Positions 57,069-64,000 of a stretch of DNA of 64,000 bases are shown here, one piece after another (the first letter of the stretch is position 1; the number at the start of each line of letters is the position of its first letter). The stretch is from Burkholderiales bacterium (GTDB lineage: Bacteria > Pseudomonadota > Gammaproteobacteria > Burkholderiales > Casimicrobiaceae): assembly GCA_020853025.1 (NCBI GenBank), contig JADYZP010000025.1, positions 1 to 64,000 of the forward strand, in the 5' to 3' direction. The translations under genes were made by a program, and so were the position numbers. The notes beneath the pieces are model-generated. The model was not told where the DNA came from, ran no database searches, and worked only from the letters and a program-made list of their open reading frames with translations.

Positions 57069-57163
57069 CGTCATTCCCGCGAAAGCGGGAATCCAGTGTC
57101 GTTGACATCGTTGATTCGTGTCCGCCCAGAAGCCACTGGGTTCCCGCTTTCGCGGGAACGACG
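57069..57163. repeat. REP-like inverted repeat pair
   Basis: CGTCATTCCCGCGAAAGCGG... (57069-57098) and its near-perfect inverted copy (57134-57163; 28 of 30 positions match) around a 35-base centre. Each arm carries the internal palindrome CCCGCGAAAGCGGG. This family of dispersed elements is widespread in proteobacteria and when translated gives spurious VPAKAGTQ/SRFRGND peptides. Lies 35 bases after pmbA. Confidence 0.85.
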
Positions 57164-57211
57164 ATGGAAAACTGTGCGTCGACTCGCTGGCTCGGTAGAT
57201 ACAAATGAAAC

Positions 57212-57227
57212 GGATCGGCGCCGATCC
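57212..57227. repeat. 16-base perfect palindrome
   Basis: GGATCGGCGCCGATCC between the two repeat elements; could be a hairpin or protein-binding site. Confidence 0.6.
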
Positions 57228-57238
57228 TTCCCTGGAAT

Positions 57239-57292
57239 GTGGGTCAGGCTTCAGCCTGACGCGGCGTCGCGTAAGGCTGAAGCCTTGCCCAC
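57239..57292. repeat. second repeat element, 19-base inverted arms
   Basis: Arms GTGGGTCAGGCTTCAGCCT (57239-57257) and AGGCTGAAGCCTTGCCCAC (57274-57292) pair at 17 of 19 positions around a 16-base GC-rich loop. A type of dispersed hairpin distinct from the preceding pair. The rest of the 57,034-57,319 gap holds no gene. Confidence 0.8.
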
Positions 57293-57319
57293 CGCTCATT
57301 TGTGCCCGATTCGACTGAC

Positions 57320-58984
57320 ATGGCAGTGACCGCGCGCCCGCGATCCGGTTCGGTGGTTGCGCCGATGTGGAGCTGGTTCCGGTCGTTCTCGGATCCGCTG
57401 GCAAACGCGAACAACGCGGCGCGGTGGATTGGCCAGTTGCCGGCGACCGACGCGGCGGGACTGCAAAAGGAGGCGCTCGAGCTTGTCTCCGGATTTCCGG
57501 GCACGCGGCGGGAGACGGGCCCCGGCCAGGTCGAGGCGCTGCTGCGCATCGACGGTCGCGTCGAGCCGATCATCGCGCAGCTCACGCAGCAGTACACGCA
57601 GAACTACCAGAAGAGCACGAACATCGAGTCGCGGCTCTGGCACTCGGTGTTCGACCTGGTCAAGGCGTTCATCGCCGCCTACGGGATCGCGCTGAAAGCC
57701 GGCTATCCGCGCGCCGACAACAAGCGCTGGCGCGCGATCCTGCCGTGGGTGATCGTGCGCCTTGCGCACTATCGCGGGCTCGACGGCAAGTTTCGCCTGT
57801 TTCGCTACAGCCACTGGATCCCGGCGCAGTGGCGCGAGTTCCATGAGCTCTACGAATTCGCGCGCATGCGCGGCTGGCAGCGCGAGCAGCTGGTGTTCGG
57901 CATTGGTGCGTTTGCGAAGCCAGGCGTCTCCTTCGAGCAGGAGTATTTGAAGACCTTGATGCTGATGCGACTGGACTCCGGAAACTTCACGCCGGACCAG
58001 GTCGAGTGGGTCGCGCGACAGCTCGAGGACTGGACGCCGACGCTGGCGTTGACGCCACCGCCGTCGGAGGGCGCGCCGTTTTTTGTCGACTTGACCGGCA
58101 CCGCGGGTTTGCGCCGGCGCGAGCGCGCGCAGGCCGGCGGGCGGGTGATGTTCCTCGACGCCGCACCGGTCTACGGGCGGATCGTCGAGCGCATGCGCTG
58201 GCTGCCCGAGCAGGACGCAGAGTTGCCCAAGCCCGGCGACCTGCCGGCGCGCGAGCAGCGGCTGCTGTTGATGCGCCTCGCGTCGCTGTTTGGCCCCGAC
58301 GCCATCGCGCAGGCGCCGCGCGCCGAGCGCTTTCGGACGGAAACCGAGGTGCGCGTGGTGGTCGGGCTGCAGGCGCTGACCCGGGCGGTGGCCGAGATCG
58401 ACCGGCTGCCGGATCAGATACGCACGCCGGGTGTCGCGGCGAGCTTCGACGAAGTGACGCAGATCGTGAATCCGAACGCCAATCCGGAATCGGTGGCGCG
58501 GCGAATCCGCGGCACGACGTGGCGGCTTACCGACCGCAGCGAAACCGGTTGCCGCCTGACGGCGCCGACGAAGGACGCACCGGGCAAGCTCGGCGAGCTG
58601 ATCGCGATCAAGGAGGGTGAACTCTGGATGCTCGCCGTCGTCCGCCGCATGCAGCGCTTGCAGGTCGACGAAGTCACCGTCGGCGTCGAGATCATCGCCC
58701 GCCGCCTGGTGCGCGTATTGATGCGAAGCTGGGCAACGCCTTCGGACTCGGGGCGCAGCAGCGCCGAACGGCCGTTCTTCGGCCTCTACCTGCCGGCGCA
58801 CCCCGACAACCGCCAGTCGTCGCAGCGCAGCTTGATCGGCCCCGAGGACAAGTTCAGCTCCGGCGGAATGGTCGAACTCGATACCGGCAACGCCCGCTAC
58901 CTGATTCGCTTCACGCAAACGCTCGAACAGCAGGCGGGGTGGTCGTGGGCGATGTTCAACGCGGTGCGCAAGCTGACGGCCTGA
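57320..58984 (+). CDS. conserved hypothetical protein with PilZ-like C-terminus
   Basis: 554 residues from ATG 57320 (GTG 57302 is also in frame). Mostly helical, cytoplasmic, no signal peptide. A region near 395-470 (RGTTWRLTDRSETGCRLTAP, IAIKEG, VDEVTVGVEII) resembles PilZ c-di-GMP-binding domains, but the RxxxR motif is not clearly present. The rest (WHSVFDLVKAFIAAYG, WRAILPWVIVRLAHYRG) resembles uncharacterised betaproteobacterial proteins. No functional link to neighbours visible. Confidence 0.6.
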   Translation: MAVTARPRSGSVVAPMWSWFRSFSDPLANANNAARWIGQLPATDAAGLQKEALELVSGFPGTRRETGPGQVEALLRIDGRVEPIIAQLTQQYTQNYQKSTNIESRLWHSVFDLVKAFIAAYGIALKAGYPRADNKRWRAILPWVIVRLAHYRGLDGKFRLFRYSHWIPAQWREFHELYEFARMRGWQREQLVFGIGAFAKPGVSFEQEYLKTLMLMRLDSGNFTPDQVEWVARQLEDWTPTLALTPPPSEGAPFFVDLTGTAGLRRRERAQAGGRVMFLDAAPVYGRIVERMRWLPEQDAELPKPGDLPAREQRLLLMRLASLFGPDAIAQAPRAERFRTETEVRVVVGLQALTRAVAEIDRLPDQIRTPGVAASFDEVTQIVNPNANPESVARRIRGTTWRLTDRSETGCRLTAPTKDAPGKLGELIAIKEGELWMLAVVRRMQRLQVDEVTVGVEIIARRLVRVLMRSWATPSDSGRSSAERPFFGLYLPAHPDNRQSSQRSLIGPEDKFSSGGMVELDTGNARYLIRFTQTLEQQAGWSWAMFNAVRKLTA

Positions 58985-59155
58985 GGGCGTGTAATGATCG
59001 GGAAGGCGATTTCCGCTAGACTCGCACATCAACGCGCTACCATCGGATCGTCGGCATTCAACCAAGGGCGCGGTTGCCGGTAGCGTCGCGTGGACGGCGC
59101 GGCCGATAGCGATACCATCCGCCGGCGGATGCCGGCTCTTTCTGGAGGACTGACC

Positions 59156-60256
<1,101 letters not shown>

Positions 60257-60310
60257 TCTCACCCGCTGCGCTGCAGGCGCGTCCGGCGAATAGATCGCGG
60301 GCGCGCCTTC

Positions 60311-62149
60311 TTATTGCTGTTCTGGTTTCTGCTCGCCGGGGTCCGCGGACTCCTTGCCGCCGGTCTTGTCGTCATCGTTCTTGTCGCCCAGCGCCCGTTC
60401 GAGCGCCTTGGCCGCATCGTCCTCATCGCCGGCGGACTTGGCCGGCTCCGGTTCGCCGCGCAAGGCACGTTCGAGCGCCTTGGTCGCGTCATCCTGCTCG
60501 AAATTGACACCGCCTTCTCCTCCCTTCGACCCGGGTATCTGGATGTGCAGGCTGCGGGTGTCGATCTTCTCCTTCTTCGCGATGCCGCCGGAAACGAGAT
60601 CGGGGAAGGAAAGGATGAGTCCGACCATCAACACCTGGATCAAGACGAAGGGGACCGAGCCCCAATAGATCTGGGCGGTGGTGACCGGCGCGATCGTGCG
60701 GCCGGTGACGCGGTCGACGTAAGGCTTGGCTGCGGCGACGCTGCGCAGATAGAAGAGCGCGAAGCCGAACGGTGGGTGCATGAACGATGTCTGCATGTTG
60801 ACCGAGAGCAGCACGCCGAACCAGATGAGATCGACGCCGAGTTTTTCCGCCACCGGTCCGACCAGCGGAATGATGATGAACGCCAGCTCGAAGAAGTCGA
60901 GGAAGAACGCGAGGACGAAGATCAGAAGGTTGACAGCGATCAGGAAGCCCATCTGGCCGCCGGGCAGGCTGGTCAGCAGGTGCTCGACCCAGACGTGGCC
61001 GTTGACGCCGTAGAACGTGAGGCTGAAGATGCGGGCGCCGATCAGGATGAAGACGACGAAGGTCGACAGCTTGGCCGTTGCGTTCATCGCCTGCTTCAGG
61101 AGCGACAGCGACAGCCGGCGGCGGGAGATGGCCATGATCAGCGCGCCGGTTGCGCCCATCGCCCCGCCCTCGGTCGGCGTGGCGACGCCGAGGAAAATGG
61201 TCCCGAGGACCAGGAAGATCAGCGTCAGCGGAGGAATCAGCACGAAGGTTACGCGTTCGGCGATCCGCGACAGCAGACCGAGCTTGAGCGCCTTGTTGGC
61301 GACCGCCGCGGTGAACGCGACGCCGATACCCACCAGCATCGTGATCACGAGGCGCTCGTCGGTGGCCGTCTCCGGATGGTAGCGGTCGTAGTAGATTTGC
61401 CAGAACGCGGTCGCCACCGACGCCGTACATGCGGTCAGGACGAGCAGCGACCGGTTGCCCGACGCGCCGTTGGGCTCAAGCATCGTGCGCGCTTCGAGCG
61501 GCAGCGCCGGCGCCCAGCTCGGCCGCACGACGGTGACGCCGATCACGTAGGTGGCGTAGAGGGCCGTCAGAACAAAGCCGGGAAGGAAGGCGCCGGCGTA
61601 CATGTCGCCGACCGATTTGCCGAGCTGGTCGGCCATGATGATCAACACCAGCGACGGCGGAATGATCTGCGCCAGCGTGCCCGACGCTGCAATGATGCCG
61701 GTGGCAAGACGGCGATCGTAACCGTAGCGCAGCATGATCGGCAGCGAGATGAGGCCCATTGCCATCACCGACGCCGCAACGACGCCGGTGGTCGCGGCGA
61801 GCAGCGCGCCGACGAAGACGACGGCGAAGGCGAGCCCGCCGCGGATAGGTCCGAAAACCTGGCCGATGGTTTCGAGCAGGTCCTCGGCCATGCCGCTGCG
61901 CTCGAGGATCAATCCCATGAAGGTGAAAAACGGCACCGCGAGCAGCGTGTCGTTGGCCATGACACCGAAAATACGCTCGGGCAGCGCCTGCAGCAGTTGC
62001 GGACGCAGCAGGCCCAGCTCGATGCCGAGGAAGCCGAAGCCCAAGCCGACGGCGCCCAGCGAAAAGGCCACCGGATAGCCGAGCAGCAGCACGACCACCA
62101 GCGCGCCGAACATCAGCGGCGCGATGTTCTCGATCAGGAGCGCGGTCAC
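60311..62149 (-). CDS. TRAP transporter large permease (DctM type) with acidic C-terminal extension
   Basis: 612 residues; about 13 helices with GALLAATTGVVAASVMAMGL, IIPPSLVLIIMADQLG and the C-terminal FMHPPFGFALFYLR. Core is intact, including the segment missing in the other dctM of this window. The last 70 residues are hydrophilic and repeat DDATKALERAL / DDAAKALERAL, ending KPEQQ; such a tail is not usual for the family. GTG 62149 overlaps the DctQ stop (GTGA). Confidence 0.9.
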   Translation of the reverse strand: MTALLIENIAPLMFGALVVVLLLGYPVAFSLGAVGLGFGFLGIELGLLRPQLLQALPERIFGVMANDTLLAVPFFTFMGLILERSGMAEDLLETIGQVFGPIRGGLAFAVVFVGALLAATTGVVAASVMAMGLISLPIMLRYGYDRRLATGIIAASGTLAQIIPPSLVLIIMADQLGKSVGDMYAGAFLPGFVLTALYATYVIGVTVVRPSWAPALPLEARTMLEPNGASGNRSLLVLTACTASVATAFWQIYYDRYHPETATDERLVITMLVGIGVAFTAAVANKALKLGLLSRIAERVTFVLIPPLTLIFLVLGTIFLGVATPTEGGAMGATGALIMAISRRRLSLSLLKQAMNATAKLSTFVVFILIGARIFSLTFYGVNGHVWVEHLLTSLPGGQMGFLIAVNLLIFVLAFFLDFFELAFIIIPLVGPVAEKLGVDLIWFGVLLSVNMQTSFMHPPFGFALFYLRSVAAAKPYVDRVTGRTIAPVTTAQIYWGSVPFVLIQVLMVGLILSFPDLVSGGIAKKEKIDTRSLHIQIPGSKGGEGGVNFEQDDATKALERALRGEPEPAKSAGDEDDAAKALERALGDKNDDDKTGGKESADPGEQKPEQQ

Positions 62150-62784
62150 CGCCGCTCTCCGCGGCCGTTGGCAATATCCTCGAATTCCTCGGCGATCGCC
62201 AGGTCTCCGCGCGAGCGCAGGATCTCCTCGGCCATCTGTTCCTTTATCGTCTTCTCGACCATTTTTTCGCCCGGGTCGGGAATCAGTCCACGAAGGAACG
62301 CGATGCGCTTGATCAGCTCCGAGAGCGCTTGCGCGATCAGCAGAAAGAAGCCGACCGGAACCATCAACCGTGCCGGCCAGACGATGAGACCACCGGTGTT
62401 GGTCGACACCTCGTGGCGCACATAGGCGTCGATGAACAGCGGCCACGACAGCCACGTCACCAGGATTGCCACGGGGAGCAGGAAAAACACCGTGCCGAAG
62501 ATGTCGATGCCGGCGCGCACGCGCGGCGACAGGCGACCGGTGACGATGTCGATGCGGACGTGTTCGTTGTGTTTGAGCGTGTAGCCGGCGCTGAACAGGA
62601 AGACCACCGAGAACAGGTACCACTGGATCTCGAGAAACGAGTTGGAGCTGTAGTTGAAGACCTTGCGCACGACGGCGTTGGCGGCGCTGATCAGGACCGC
62701 GACAAGCACCAGCCAGTAGACGCTGCGGCCGATGCGCTCGCTCGACGCGTCGATGGCACGGGACAGGGCAAGCAGGGCTTTCAC
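62146..62784 (-). CDS. TRAP transporter small permease (DctQ type)
   Basis: 212 residues, four hydrophobic helices with the characteristic FSAGYTLKHNEHVRIDI loop after helix 2. GTG 62784 is preceded by GGAGG. Coupled to the large permease gene. Full-length, unlike the damaged dctQ at 26.7-27.1 kb. Confidence 0.9.
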   Translation of the reverse strand: MKALLALSRAIDASSERIGRSVYWLVLVAVLISAANAVVRKVFNYSSNSFLEIQWYLFSVVFLFSAGYTLKHNEHVRIDIVTGRLSPRVRAGIDIFGTVFFLLPVAILVTWLSWPLFIDAYVRHEVSTNTGGLIVWPARLMVPVGFFLLIAQALSELIKRIAFLRGLIPDPGEKMVEKTIKEQMAEEILRSRGDLAIAEEFEDIANGRGERR

Positions 62785-62949
62785 GCGGGCCTCCGGAATC
62801 GTGTGTTCGGCACGGGGCAGGCTTGCATTCCGTCGTGCGGCGTTGCTCCCGGTCGAGTTGGGGCGCCGACGGCAGACGGCGGATTATAAGAGTCTTTGCA
62901 CCTTGCCGGCGGCATGCAAAATGCACATTCGGCGACGATTCGCGGATGC

Positions 62950-62955
62950 TAAAAT
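62950..62955 (+). promoter_or_regulatory. candidate -10 element of glyA
   Basis: TAAAAT 33 bases before glyA, in the same TAAAATGCC context as the candidate dapA -10. No convincing -35. Leader of about 27 nt without a clear Shine-Dalgarno sequence. Confidence 0.35.
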
Positions 62956-62988
62956 GCCGCCTTTCGCCGCTTCCGGGTCACCTACGCC

Positions 62989-64000
<1,012 letters not shown>

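Noticed and set aside
57096-57204. Peptides of the VPAKAGTQ / SRFRGND type in frames across the repeat after pmbA
   Set aside because: Known translation artefact of the dispersed CCCGCGAAAGCGGG repeat, not a coding sequence.

Overview
This is a GC-rich (roughly two-thirds G+C by eye) stretch of a proteobacterial chromosome. Gene content and order point to a betaproteobacterium, most likely Burkholderiales or a close relative: dapA-bamC-MBL-purC, the divergent ispB / rplU-rpmA pair, lptFG back to back with pepA-holC-(acidic hypothetical)-valS, and the serine hydroxymethyltransferase gene glyA. The window opens inside clpB and closes inside glyA. One tRNA gene (Pro, anticodon CGG) is present. 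I saw no rRNA genes, CRISPR array or prophage.

Layout. 0-13 kb: housekeeping genes (clpB end, a methyltransferase, dapA, bamC, a metallo-beta-lactamase-fold hydrolase, purC, a ribosomal oxygenase, SlyD, mutS), then an exported protein of unknown function and a ceramidase-like membrane protein. 14.3-17.6 kb: a four-gene heme-copper oxidase-like cluster (CuA subunit II, catalytic subunit I, SCO1/SenC, small membrane protein). Its layout matches norSY-senC-orf1 (sNOR), and the catalytic subunit lacks the active-site tyrosine of true oxygen reductases, so I read it as an NO reductase. 17.6-18.0 kb: an IS66 transposase remnant with hairpins. 18.0-23.8 kb: a DeoR regulator, a binding-protein-dependent ABC importer and a HAD-IIA phosphatase, one tightly packed unit.

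23.9-33.1 kb: a catabolic island. A minus-strand operon (aminotransferase, TRAP transporter P-Q-M, enoyl-CoA hydratase, CaiB/BaiF CoA-transferase) faces a large FAD/Fe-S oxidoreductase. Five consecutive operon genes carry nonsense codons and/or apparent in-frame internal deletions. A further deletion seems to have fused the stumps of two convergent genes near 32.64 kb. The island looks like a recently decaying pathway (or, less likely, an assembly artefact) flanked by intact genes. 33.1-36.4 kb: RidA, an exported HAD phosphatase lipoprotein and an arylsulfatase.

36.5-57.0 kb: core genes: tRNA-Pro, ispB, rplU, rpmA, lptG, lptF, pepA, holC, valS, rhlE, typA, a HAD hydrolase, rmuC, mtfA, mogA, darP and pmbA. 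57.0-57.3 kb holds two different REP-like inverted-repeat elements. The window ends with a PilZ-like hypothetical, a second, intact TRAP system whose binding-protein gene converges on its permease genes, and glyA.
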